Source: Sphingomonadaceae bacterium
GTDB lineage: Bacteria; Pseudomonadota; Alphaproteobacteria; Sphingomonadales; Sphingomonadaceae
Direction of reading: 5' to 3'
Assembly (NCBI GenBank): GCA_013001755.1
Contig: JABDLY010000031.1
Coordinates: 1-34,156 of the forward strand
DNA: 34,156 nucleotides
Both the position numbers and the translations under genes were made by a program. Below are positions 8,765-16,187 of this stretch, piece by piece. A model generated the notes under the pieces. It was not told where the DNA came from, did no database searches, and was given only the letters and a program-made list of their open reading frames with translations. Within the stretch, counting starts at the first letter, position 1; every line of letters starts with the position of its first letter.

Positions 8765-9993
8765 CCACGCTCGAAGACGCCCGCGCCCTTGATGTCACCG
8801 ATCCGCTCGGCCCGATGCGCGAACGCTTTGCGCTTGCTGACGGCGTGATTTATCTCGACGGCAATTCGCTCGGTCCCCTGCCCCGACAAACGATCGACCG
8901 ACAGCACGACGCCGTGACGCGGCAATGGGGCGAAGACCTGATCCGCAGCTGGAACGACAATGACTGGATCGGCGCGCCGCAGCGCATCGGCAGCAAGATC
9001 GCCGCTTTGATCGGCGCCAAGCCCCATGAAGTAGTCGTGACAGACTCGGTATCGGTCAACCTCTTCAAGCTGATCGTCGCTGCGGTTGCGACGCAACCCG
9101 ATCGCCGGCAAATCTTTTTTTTAAATGTTAATTTGACGACCGATATCTACACCGCAGGCGGAGCGGCAGGCGTGCTCGCCGACCATATCGTGCAAACCGA
9201 GCAGGCCGACGATCTTGCCGACGCACTCGGCCCTGACAGCGCGCTACTGATGCTCACCCATGTCCATTACAAAACCGGCGCGCGGCACAATATGGAGGTG
9301 CTGACCGAAAAGGCGCATGACGCCGGCGCGCTCGCGCTCTGGGATCTCAGCCACAGCGTCGGCGCGATCCCGGTCGATCTCAACGGCTGCGGCGTCGATC
9401 TCGCGGTTGGTTGCGGTTACAAATATCTCAATGGCGGGCCCGGCGCGCCGGCCTTCCTCTATGTCCACGAAGACCTGCAGGACGGACTGCGCTCGCCGCT
9501 ATCGGGCTGGATGGGCCATGAAGCGCCCTTCGAATTTCGCGACGATTACGCGCCGGCACCGGGCATCAGCCGTTTCCTGTGCGGCACGCCGCCGGTGCTC
9601 AGCCTGCTCGCGCTCGAAAGCGGCGTCGAACTGTTCGGCGATACCGATATGGCGCAGATCGCTACTAAATCGGCCGCCCTGTTCGATCTGTTTGCGGATT
9701 GGATGGACGAACGCTGCGAAAACCATGGTCTGACGCTTGTCACGCCGCGTGATCCGGCGCGGCGCGGCAGCCATATCTCCTATACCCATCCCGACGGCTG
9801 GCCCATCATCCAGGCGTTGATCGAGCGTGGCGTCATCGGCGACTTCCGCGCGCCGGATATACTGCGCTTCGGCCTGACGCCGCTCTACACGAGCCATGAA
9901 GATGTCTGGCAGGCAGTCGATATCCTCGGCGAAATCCTCGACGACGAAATCTGGCGCGAACCGCGCTTTTCGCAGGCGAAGGCGGTTACCTGA
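8761..9993 (+). CDS. kynU: Kynureninase
   Basis: This 410-residue PLP enzyme cleaves kynurenine to anthranilate and alanine. It opens with IYLDGNSLGPLP near residues 30-41. The Schiff-base lysine is Lys221 in GCGYKYLNGGPG, preceded by Tyr220, and SHSVGAIPVDL holds the PLP-contact Asp region. The ATG at 8761 overlaps the previous stop (ATGA). A peculiarity is an AT-rich patch at 9112-9140 with eight Ts in a row. There residues 118-130 read IFFLNVNLTTDIY where the family usually has an NFPTDLY-type motif, so the Phe that stacks on PLP appears to be Leu125. Thr127 and Asp128 are kept. Confidence 0.93.
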   Translation: MTTLEDARALDVTDPLGPMRERFALADGVIYLDGNSLGPLPRQTIDRQHDAVTRQWGEDLIRSWNDNDWIGAPQRIGSKIAALIGAKPHEVVVTDSVSVNLFKLIVAAVATQPDRRQIFFLNVNLTTDIYTAGGAAGVLADHIVQTEQADDLADALGPDSALLMLTHVHYKTGARHNMEVLTEKAHDAGALALWDLSHSVGAIPVDLNGCGVDLAVGCGYKYLNGGPGAPAFLYVHEDLQDGLRSPLSGWMGHEAPFEFRDDYAPAPGISRFLCGTPPVLSLLALESGVELFGDTDMAQIATKSAALFDLFADWMDERCENHGLTLVTPRDPARRGSHISYTHPDGWPIIQALIERGVIGDFRAPDILRFGLTPLYTSHEDVWQAVDILGEILDDEIWREPRFSQAKAVT

Positions 9994-9995
9994 TT

Positions 9996-10012
9996 CCTCC
10001 CGTTGGCGGAGG
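9996..10012. terminator. Short stem-loop between convergent kynU and phaZ
   Basis: CCTCC (9996-10000) and GGAGG (10008-10012) pair around a 7-base loop in the 24-base gap between two convergent stops. Only three Ts follow on the plus strand, so this is a weak terminator candidate. It may instead be a remnant half of the CCCTCCCGC-type repeat seen near atpC. Confidence 0.35.
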
Positions 10013-10017
10013 GTTTC

Positions 10018-11235
10018 CTAATCGTGCGCGGCAATCCAGTCATCGACGACGGGGGCGATTTCTTCGCGCCATTTGCGGCCGTTGAAGATGCCGTAATGAC
10101 CGACATTGGGCGCCATGTGATATTTCTTCTTTGCCTTGGGCAGTTTTCTCGCCAGCGTCAGCGCCGCTCTGGTCTGGCCGATCCCCGAAATATCGTCGCG
10201 CTCTCCCTCGATGGCGAGCAGCGCTGTATCGCTTATCGCGCCGACATCGACAGGCGCACCGCGGTGCGTGAACTCGCCCTTGGGCAGCAAATGCCGCTGG
10301 AAGACGACATCGACCGTCTGGAGATAGAATTCGGCCGTCATATCAGCGACCGAACGATATTCGTCGTAGAAATCCTTGGTCGCATCGGCGCTCTCGCCGT
10401 CACCGGTGACGAGATGTTTGAACATTTCCCAATGGCTGATCATGTGATTGCCGAGATTCATCGCCATGAAACCCGTCAGCTGCAGAAAGCCCGGATAAAC
10501 CAGACGTCCGGCGCCCGGATAATAGACCGGGACGGTGGCGATCGCATTCTTCTGGAACCAGGCATGCGGACGCGTCGTCGCCATCGAATTGACCGAAGTC
10601 GGCGCTTCGCGGGTATCGATCGGGCCGCCCATCATCGTCAGCGTCTTTGGCCGGTTGGGGTGTTTTTCCGCGCCCATGATCGCGGCCGCCGCGAGGCACG
10701 GCACCGATGGCTGGCAAACCGCCAGCATATGCGTGTTCGGCCCGATATGATCGAGAAAATCGACCAGATAGTCGATATAGCTGTCGAGATCGAAATGTCC
10801 CTCGGCGAGCGGGACGTTTCTCGCATCGCGCCAGTCGGTGATCCAAACATCATGACCCGGCAACATCCGTTCGACAGTGCCGCGGAGCAAAGTCGCGAAA
10901 TGACCCGACATCGGGGCAACGATCAGCAGCTTTGGCTGTCCGGTGACACCTTGCTTGGAGAAATGTTTGAGCTGCCCGAAAGGCTTGCGGCAGGCGACGC
11001 GCGTCTTGACCGGTACGATCTCGCCATCGACCTCGGTCTCGTGGAGGCCGAAGACCGGCTTCCCGCGCGGCGCCGAAGCGTGCGAGAAAACGTCGAACGC
11101 CGATGCCATCATCGGCCCGGCAGGCGTGTAGCCGAAGGGATTGGCGGGATTCGCCCACCATTGCGCACCCCAGCCAGCGACGCTGCTCGCGCCCGCCAGC
11201 ATCGACCGTTGCATGTCGTAGAAATCGTACAGCAC
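10018..11235 (-). CDS. phaZ: Intracellular polyhydroxyalkanoate depolymerase
   Basis: This 405-residue enzyme degrades stored PHA granules in the cytoplasm. The nucleophile is Cys174 in AVCQPSVP, the cysteine-type lipase box of Ralstonia PhaZ1. Other family marks are LLIVAPMSGHFATLLRGTVE, HDVWITDWRDARNVPLAEGHFDLDSY and a C-terminal NVGHYGIFNGRKWREE with the likely catalytic His. I chose the GTG at 11235 because ACGGAGAAACAGA precedes it and VLYDFYDMQR matches the usual N-terminus. An ATG six codons upstream would place the ribosome-binding site inside the gene. Its promoter region holds TTGCAATGCA, shared with phaR, so PhaR control is likely. It converges with kynU. Confidence 0.93.
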   Translation of the reverse strand: MLYDFYDMQRSMLAGASSVAGWGAQWWANPANPFGYTPAGPMMASAFDVFSHASAPRGKPVFGLHETEVDGEIVPVKTRVACRKPFGQLKHFSKQGVTGQPKLLIVAPMSGHFATLLRGTVERMLPGHDVWITDWRDARNVPLAEGHFDLDSYIDYLVDFLDHIGPNTHMLAVCQPSVPCLAAAAIMGAEKHPNRPKTLTMMGGPIDTREAPTSVNSMATTRPHAWFQKNAIATVPVYYPGAGRLVYPGFLQLTGFMAMNLGNHMISHWEMFKHLVTGDGESADATKDFYDEYRSVADMTAEFYLQTVDVVFQRHLLPKGEFTHRGAPVDVGAISDTALLAIEGERDDISGIGQTRAALTLARKLPKAKKKYHMAPNVGHYGIFNGRKWREEIAPVVDDWIAAHD

Positions 11236-11302
11236 TCTGTTTCTCCGTAGCACGACCTTGGCCGTTCATTTGAGCATCCAACTTGGGGGATCGCGCTTCT
11301 CG

Positions 11303-11315
11303 TTGCAATGCAGCA
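11303..11315. promoter_or_regulatory. Candidate PhaR-binding motif upstream of phaZ
   Basis: TTGCAATGCAGCA lies 68-80 bases upstream of the phaZ start in the divergent gap with the ABC exporter. It shares TTGC-NN-TGCA with the site in front of phaR (4656-4665, TTGCGCTGCA on the minus strand). Its GCAATGC core is itself nearly palindromic. The function is inferred from the shared motif and known PhaR targets. Confidence 0.45.
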
Positions 11316-11367
11316 TAACCCATTCGATGTGTGTTGAGGGTTATCGGCCACACTGCTAGGCGCAGAC

Positions 11368-13143
11368 ATGGCTGAAAGCGATTTCGAGGCTCCGCCCACC
11401 CGAAAACTCGGCAATCTGGCGCTGATCTGGCGTTTCGCCATCCATTATCCGTGGTATATTGCGGGCGCGGGTCTGATGCTGCTGATCGCGGCCGGCGCGA
11501 CGCTGGCCATTCCCGACGGTTTTCGCCGGGTTATCGACCGCGGTTTTATCGAGACCGGCGGCAATATCGCGCAATATTTCTATTATCTGCTCGGCATCGT
11601 CATCGTGCTCGCGCTGGCAACTTCGATACGCTTCTATTTCGTTTCATGGCTCGGCGAGCGCGTCGTCGCCGATTTGCGTGTTGCGGTGCAGCGCAACCTG
11701 CTCAGCCTCGACCCCAAATATTTCGAAGAGAACCGCCCCTCGGAAATCGCGTCGCGGATGACGTCGGACACGTCGGTGATCGAGATGATCGTCGGGACGA
11801 CGATATCGGTGGCATTGCGCAATGTCGTCATGGGCATCGGCGGAATTGTCTATCTCTTCACGCTGTCGCCCAAGCTCACCTTGATGCTGCTCCTCGGAAT
11901 ACCGCTGGTGATCGGCCCGATCTTCTATCTTGGCCGCAAGCTGCGCGATGTGTCGCGGTTCAGCCAGGACAGGATCGCCGATGTCGGTGCGATGGTCGCC
12001 GAAACGCTAGGCGCGATGAAGATCGTCCAGGCGTTCGGGCAGGAAAAGCGCGAAAGCGAGCGCTTCGGCAGCGCCGTCGACCAGGCGTTTAACACTGCGC
12101 GGCGGCGCATCCTGATCCGATCGGTGATGACCGCGATCGTCATTTCGCTGATCTTCGGCGCGATCACCATGGTGATGTGGCAGGCCGCCGACGATGTCAT
12201 CAACGATCGAATTTCGGGCGGCTCGGTCGCCGCGTTCGTGCTCACGGGCATGATCGTTGCGGGCGCATTCGGCGCGCTGACCGAAGTATTCGGCGAACTT
12301 ATGCGCGGGGCAGGCGCTGCCGGCAGGCTGAGCGAACTGCTTCAGGAAGTTCCGGAGATCCGCGCGCCCGCCAATCCCAAAAAACTGCCCGAGCCGGCTC
12401 GCGGGAAACTCGCTTTCGGCAATGTGACTTTCAGCTATCCGACGCGGCCCGAAACCAATGCGCTCGAAGATTTCACCCTTGCCGTCGAACCGGGGGAGGT
12501 CGTCGCCGTTGTCGGCCCATCGGGCGCGGGCAAATCGACGCTATTCCAACTCGCCCAGCGTTTTTATGATCCTCAGAACGGCGCGATTTCGATCGATGGC
12601 GTCGATCTGCGCGACGCCGATCCCGCCGATGTCCGTGCCCGCATAGCGATGGTGCCGCAGGAAACGGTGATTTTCGGCGCATCGGCGCGCGACAATCTAC
12701 GCTACAGCGAATGGGATGCATCCGACGAGGCGCTTTGGGCAGCCGCTGAAGCCGCCAACGCCGCCGAATTCCTCCGCAAGCTTCCCGAAGGGCTCGATAC
12801 GTTTCTTGGCGAGAGCGGCGCACGGCTATCGGGGGGGCAGCGGCAGCGGATCGCCATCGCCCGCGCGCTGCTCCGCGATGCGCCATTGTTGTTGCTCGAC
12901 GAGGCGACATCGTCGCTCGATGCCGAGTCCGAGCGGCTCGTCCAGGAAGCGCTCGACCGGCTGATGCGCAACCGGACAACGATCGTCATCGCGCACCGCC
13001 TTGCAACCGTTCGCTCCGCCGACCGGATCATCGTGCTCGACAATGGCAGGCTGGTCGAACAGGGCGACCATGCATCGTTATCAGCCCGCGACGGGCTCTA
13101 CGCCAAGCTGGCGCGCTTGCAGTTCGAGGGTTGGGCCGCCTGA
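11368..13143 (+). CDS. MsbA-like ABC exporter, fused permease and ATPase
   Basis: This 591-residue half-transporter has an N-terminal type IV ABC membrane domain of six helices (about residues 25-320) and a C-terminal nucleotide-binding domain. Walker A GPSGAGKST is at 383-391, the Q-loop in MVPQETVIFG, the signature LSGGQ at 487-491, Walker B LLLLDEATSSLD near 507-518, and the switch histidine in VIAHRLATV. It should act as a homodimer in the inner membrane. The substrate is not evident: lipid or drug export is typical of the MsbA/LmrA group. No strong ribosome-binding site is visible before the ATG at 11368. It is divergent from phaZ. Confidence 0.9.
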   Translation: MAESDFEAPPTRKLGNLALIWRFAIHYPWYIAGAGLMLLIAAGATLAIPDGFRRVIDRGFIETGGNIAQYFYYLLGIVIVLALATSIRFYFVSWLGERVVADLRVAVQRNLLSLDPKYFEENRPSEIASRMTSDTSVIEMIVGTTISVALRNVVMGIGGIVYLFTLSPKLTLMLLLGIPLVIGPIFYLGRKLRDVSRFSQDRIADVGAMVAETLGAMKIVQAFGQEKRESERFGSAVDQAFNTARRRILIRSVMTAIVISLIFGAITMVMWQAADDVINDRISGGSVAAFVLTGMIVAGAFGALTEVFGELMRGAGAAGRLSELLQEVPEIRAPANPKKLPEPARGKLAFGNVTFSYPTRPETNALEDFTLAVEPGEVVAVVGPSGAGKSTLFQLAQRFYDPQNGAISIDGVDLRDADPADVRARIAMVPQETVIFGASARDNLRYSEWDASDEALWAAAEAANAAEFLRKLPEGLDTFLGESGARLSGGQRQRIAIARALLRDAPLLLLDEATSSLDAESERLVQEALDRLMRNRTTIVIAHRLATVRSADRIIVLDNGRLVEQGDHASLSARDGLYAKLARLQFEGWAA

Positions 13144-13337
13144 CGGCGACCGGCAAATACCGGCCGTCGGCTCTCACCATCACGCTCACCGCGCTGGCAT
13201 TGGTTCTGGCCGGACCGATCGCCGCACGACCGCAGTCCCCCGAATTGTCGATCAATCCGGCCGGCGGACAGCTGTTGAGCGCCTTTGCTTCCATCGCGCC
13301 AAGCGTGATGCCAGCGGGCGAAGCGGCGGCTGAATAG
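13131..13337 (+). CDS. Possible small exported protein
   Basis: This 68-codon frame starts at a TTG that overlaps the last 13 bases of the ABC exporter gene. It contains a signal-peptide-like stretch, ALTITLTALALVLAGPIAARP, near residues 14-34, then a short tail without motifs. GAGG lies just before the TTG but too close for a good ribosome-binding site. A bidirectional terminator follows about 50 bases later. It fills most of the 291-base gap between the exporter and exbD. I recognise no family, and it could be a chance frame. Confidence 0.35.
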   Translation: MGRLTATGKYRPSALTITLTALALVLAGPIAARPQSPELSINPAGGQLLSAFASIAPSVMPAGEAAAE

Positions 13338-13381
13338 GCGGTGCTGAATCCGTGCTGCGGCCAATCGCCTGCACGCTTTCC

Positions 13382-13415
13382 AAAAAAAGGCGGGCCGCAA
13401 GCGACCCGCCTTTTT
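13382..13415. terminator. Bidirectional intrinsic terminator
   Basis: A GC-rich hairpin at 13389-13410 has GGCGGG pairing with CCCGCC and an inner CGC/GCG. It is flanked by seven As (13382-13388) and five Ts (13411-13415). It can therefore end plus-strand transcripts from the ABC exporter side and minus-strand transcripts from the tonB-exbB-exbD operon. Confidence 0.9.
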
Positions 13416-13434
13416 CGAATATCTGAGAATGAAC

Positions 13435-13863
13435 CTACCAGTTGGCGTATTGGTCGTTACCGATAAAGCCCATATTGGTGACCTGCGCACGCCGCGTCAC
13501 GGCAAGCACTTCATCGACCATATTATAGTTCGATTGCGGGTCGGGGAACATGTGCAGTTCGGGGACCGGTTGCATCGCCACCGTGATGTCGAGATACTGA
13601 CGCAGCGTCCGGATATCGATCGGCTCGCCATTCCACAGGATCTGGTTGGTCGGCGAGATATAGACCTCGTTCTTGACTGGATCGATCATGTTTTCAGGCG
13701 GCGGGTTATCGTCCGCGACCGGAAGGTCGATCTTCACCGCATGGGTCTGGATCGGGATGGTAATGATGAACATGATGAGCAGCACCAGCATGACGTCGAT
13801 CAACGGCGTCGTGTTGATGTCCATCATCGGCTCGTCGTCGCCGCCTCCTACACTTGCACCCAT
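13435..13863 (-). CDS. exbD: ExbD/TolR-family biopolymer transport protein (second copy)
   Basis: This 142-residue inner-membrane protein couples the proton gradient to TonB. It has a short cytoplasmic N-terminus and one transmembrane helix, TPLIDVMLVLLIMFIITIP (about residues 19-37), with the conserved membrane Asp23. A periplasmic domain of about 100 residues follows. It starts at ATG 13863, 37 bases after the preceding exbD copy, and ends the operon before a bidirectional terminator. Its periplasmic part differs clearly from the first copy, so the two may form mixed dimers or serve different partners. The single symbol is by family only. Confidence 0.9.
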   Translation of the reverse strand: MGASVGGGDDEPMMDINTTPLIDVMLVLLIMFIITIPIQTHAVKIDLPVADDNPPPENMIDPVKNEVYISPTNQILWNGEPIDIRTLRQYLDITVAMQPVPELHMFPDPQSNYNMVDEVLAVTRRAQVTNMGFIGNDQYANW

Positions 13864-13900
13864 AATTAATTACTCCTGATACGGTCCGCTTCGCGGTAGA

Positions 13901-14383
13901 TCAAAGTCGCTCGATGCCTTGGCCCGGCGCCGGTTCGGAAATGAAGCCGACACGCGTAAAGCCCGCCTGCTGCATGATGAAAATCGGCCCGCCGATGCAC
14001 CGCCAAGGCGTGCCTACATCGCCGCGGATATGCACTTCGGGAAGATCGTCTTCGGTCATGTTCTCGACACCGCCGGCCGCCTCGATTTCGTCTTCGATAT
14101 GTGAAACCGCGCGGGTGAGCAGCTCGCTCGAATTAACCGGCGTGAGATTCCAGTAAACCTCGCACGCGCCATTATCGGCCGCACGGATCGACAGCGACAC
14201 ATTTTCCGGCTTGGTCGTCGTCGGCAAAAGCCGCACGCTAGGAAGCTCCATCGGCACCGACTGAATGACAACCGGAACCGCGATCAAGAAGATGATCAGC
14301 AGAACAAGCATGACGTCCGTGAGAGGAACCACGTTGATTTCGGACATCGCGCCGCTGTCTTCGCTTTGTACACTCGCGCCCAT
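13901..14383 (-). CDS. exbD: ExbD/TolR-family biopolymer transport protein (first copy)
   Basis: This 160-residue ExbD starts MGASVQSEDSGAMSEINVVPLTDV. One membrane helix, DVMLVLLIIFLIAVPVVI, spans about residues 23-40, with the conserved Asp at its start. The periplasmic domain contains two cysteines (in NGACEVYW and WRCIGG) that could form a disulfide; the second copy has none. It lies 92 bases after exbB on the same strand. Together with ExbB it forms the stator-like motor that energises TonB. The shared MGASV N-terminus of both copies suggests an old duplication. Confidence 0.92.
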   Translation of the reverse strand: MGASVQSEDSGAMSEINVVPLTDVMLVLLIIFLIAVPVVIQSVPMELPSVRLLPTTTKPENVSLSIRAADNGACEVYWNLTPVNSSELLTRAVSHIEDEIEAAGGVENMTEDDLPEVHIRGDVGTPWRCIGGPIFIMQQAGFTRVGFISEPAPGQGIERL

Positions 14384-14475
14384 GAAGGTCTTCCTATCGC
14401 TAGTGCGTCACATATTTCGGCGAACGGGCCGCCGCTGGCTGGCGGGGAGCGAAAACCGCTCCCCGCTCATCCAGA

Positions 14476-15252
14476 TTACGACTTCTTCGGTGCCGTGGCC
14501 GCCCCGGCAGGCTTTGCAGCAGGCTTGGCGGCAGTCTTCGCGACCGGCCCCGTCGGCGTCGGCTTAACCGCACCGTCGGACATAATATAGCCGTGAATCT
14601 CGTTCGAGAAGGTGTTGAGCTCTTCCTCGATCGCCTTGTTGCGACGGAGCAGCCAGTTATAGGCCATAACCGCTGGCACCGCGACGATGAGGCCGAGCGC
14701 CGTCATGATCAGCGCCTCGCCGACCGGGCCGGCAACGGCGTCGATCGATGCCTGACCGGCCGAACCGATCTTGATAAGCGCGCGATAGATGCCGACCACC
14801 GTGCCGAAGAGGCCGATGAACGGTGCCGTCGAACCGACCGTCGCGAGCAGCGCAAGGCCTTCGGCGAGCTTCGAGGTGATCGAACCCACCGAACGATGAA
14901 GGGCGTTGACCGTCCACTCATGCGCTTCGACCGGATCGGTCAGCTTGTCGTGATGTTCGCGGGCGACGAGACCGTCTTCGACGACCTGCCGATAGGCGCT
15001 GTTCTTTTCGAGCTTGGCCGCGCCTTCGCTGAGGCTGTTGGCCCGCCAGAAATTGGCGCGTGCACGCTTGCCCTGGTTTATGATCTTCTGCTGCTCAAAG
15101 AGCTTGGTGAAGAGAATATACCATGAGGCGGCGGACATCAGGACGAGGATCGAGAAGGTCGCGATCGCGACGATACCGCCCTCCTCCAGTGCCTGACGGA
15201 TGCCATATGGATTTTCGGCTGCGACCGCTTCGGTTGCTGGTTCAGTAGACAT
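14476..15252 (-). CDS. exbB: ExbB/TolQ/MotA-family proton channel
   Basis: This 258-residue protein forms the pentameric channel of the TonB motor. Membrane segments are near residues 28-50 (GIVAIATFSILVLMSAASWYIL), about 135-160 (LALLATVGSTAPFIGLFGTVVGIY) and about 175-200 (ALIMTALGLIVAVPAVMAYNWL). The motif GSTAPFIGLFGTVVGI is the MotA_TolQ_ExbB signature. A C-terminal Ala/Pro/Lys-rich tail (PAAKPAGAATAPKKS) ends the protein. It sits between tonB and two exbD genes, all on the minus strand, consistent with one transcript. Confidence 0.95.
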   Translation of the reverse strand: MSTEPATEAVAAENPYGIRQALEEGGIVAIATFSILVLMSAASWYILFTKLFEQQKIINQGKRARANFWRANSLSEGAAKLEKNSAYRQVVEDGLVAREHHDKLTDPVEAHEWTVNALHRSVGSITSKLAEGLALLATVGSTAPFIGLFGTVVGIYRALIKIGSAGQASIDAVAGPVGEALIMTALGLIVAVPAVMAYNWLLRRNKAIEEELNTFSNEIHGYIMSDGAVKPTPTGPVAKTAAKPAAKPAGAATAPKKS

Positions 15253-15325
15253 GGTTTTACTTTCCTCTCAGATAAACAATTTGCGATCGTGCGAAATCCG
15301 TCTCGCCGCGATCAATTAAACGGAT

Positions 15326-15976
15326 TTAGTCCGGTATCTCCCACCGGATGCTGCTCGAATACGTGCCCGACGTCGGGTTACCCGCATCGTTCAAAGCCGG
15401 ATTGAAACGCGCTCGCCGTTGAAGCTGGCGACAGGTTTCGGCGTCCAAACGCGAATGCCCGGTCGAACTCGTGATAGTGCAATCCGAAACACGTCCATTG
15501 GCGTCCACCGTAAGGCGAAAACCGGCCGTGCCCGTTTCATTCGCGCGGATCGAAGCCGAGGGATAATCGGCGTTGGTGACCCAGCGACCGGGATTGCCGC
15601 GCGGGGTTGCTGCCTGCGCCTGGCTCGGCGGCGGCGGTGGCGGTGGTGGTGGCGGAGGAGCCGGACGCGGAACTGGACGCGGTGCCGGCGGTGCCGGTCT
15701 AAAGACTGGTGCGGCCGGTCTCGCCACAGGCGGCGGTGGAGCGACAACCACCGGGGGCGGCGGAATCGGCTGATCCGGCGGCGGAGGCGGCGGCTCTTCT
15801 TCGGGTGGCGGCGGTTCGTCCTCAACGTCGAAGACGCTCAAATCTTCCTGCACGTTGCGGACCACCTGCACGGCGAGTCCCGAAACCAGTGCATAAGCGA
15901 GTACGACATGGAGAAGGGCAACAATGACGATCGCCCATAACCGGCGCGAGCTCATCTTTTGGTCAGCATAGGCCAT
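15326..15976 (-). CDS. tonB: TonB energy-transducing protein
   Basis: This 216-residue protein links the inner-membrane motor to outer-membrane receptors. After MAYADQKMSSRR comes one membrane helix, LWAIVIVALLHVVLAYALVSG (about residues 13-33). Then follows a long Pro-rich spacer (about 50-125) that includes runs of prolines, and a C-terminal TonB domain with TAGFRLTVDANGRVSDCTI and TCRQLQRRARFNPA. The start at 15976 follows GGAGGGAGAG. An upstream in-frame ATG (16027) would add 17 residues before the usual N-terminus. The Pro-rich coding stretch appears on the plus strand as GGCGGTGGT-type repeats. A perfect palindrome lies 77 bases upstream. Confidence 0.94.
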   Translation of the reverse strand: MAYADQKMSSRRLWAIVIVALLHVVLAYALVSGLAVQVVRNVQEDLSVFDVEDEPPPPEEEPPPPPPDQPIPPPPVVVAPPPPVARPAAPVFRPAPPAPRPVPRPAPPPPPPPPPPPSQAQAATPRGNPGRWVTNADYPSASIRANETGTAGFRLTVDANGRVSDCTITSSTGHSRLDAETCRQLQRRARFNPALNDAGNPTSGTYSSSIRWEIPD

Positions 15977-16052
15977 TAATCTTGAACTCTCCCTCCAGAC
16001 CCAGGCGCCCATACACAACCGGTTCATCCGGTTTGATGAAGGAAGCGCCCGA

Positions 16053-16083
16053 TTCGATTATGATACGTTGTTTCATAATCGAA
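16053..16083. promoter_or_regulatory. Perfect 11-bp inverted repeat upstream of tonB (operator candidate)
   Basis: TTCGATTATGA (16053-16063) and TCATAATCGAA (16073-16083) are perfect reverse complements around a 9-base spacer. The site lies 77 bases from the tonB start and 105 bases from the divergent gene at 16188. It stands out as AT-rich in a GC-rich gap. The GATTATGATA arm resembles half of a Fur-type box, but the spacing is not that of the classical Fur site, so the regulator is unknown. Confidence 0.6.
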
Positions 16084-16187
16084 CGCGAATCACTACAGTT
16101 AGCCATCGCGTTACGCAACCGTTACCCGCATGGCCAGACATGAAACAATACGCTTATTGCAACTGACAGGTTCCGAAAGAGAATTTT

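Noticed and set aside
10003-11250. Plus-strand frame antisense to phaZ
   Set aside because: phaZ has a full set of family motifs on the minus strand; the antisense product does not look like a protein.
15600-15830. GGCGGTGGC-type tandem repeat on the plus strand
   Set aside because: It is the antisense of the Pro-rich spacer of TonB and not an independent repeat.
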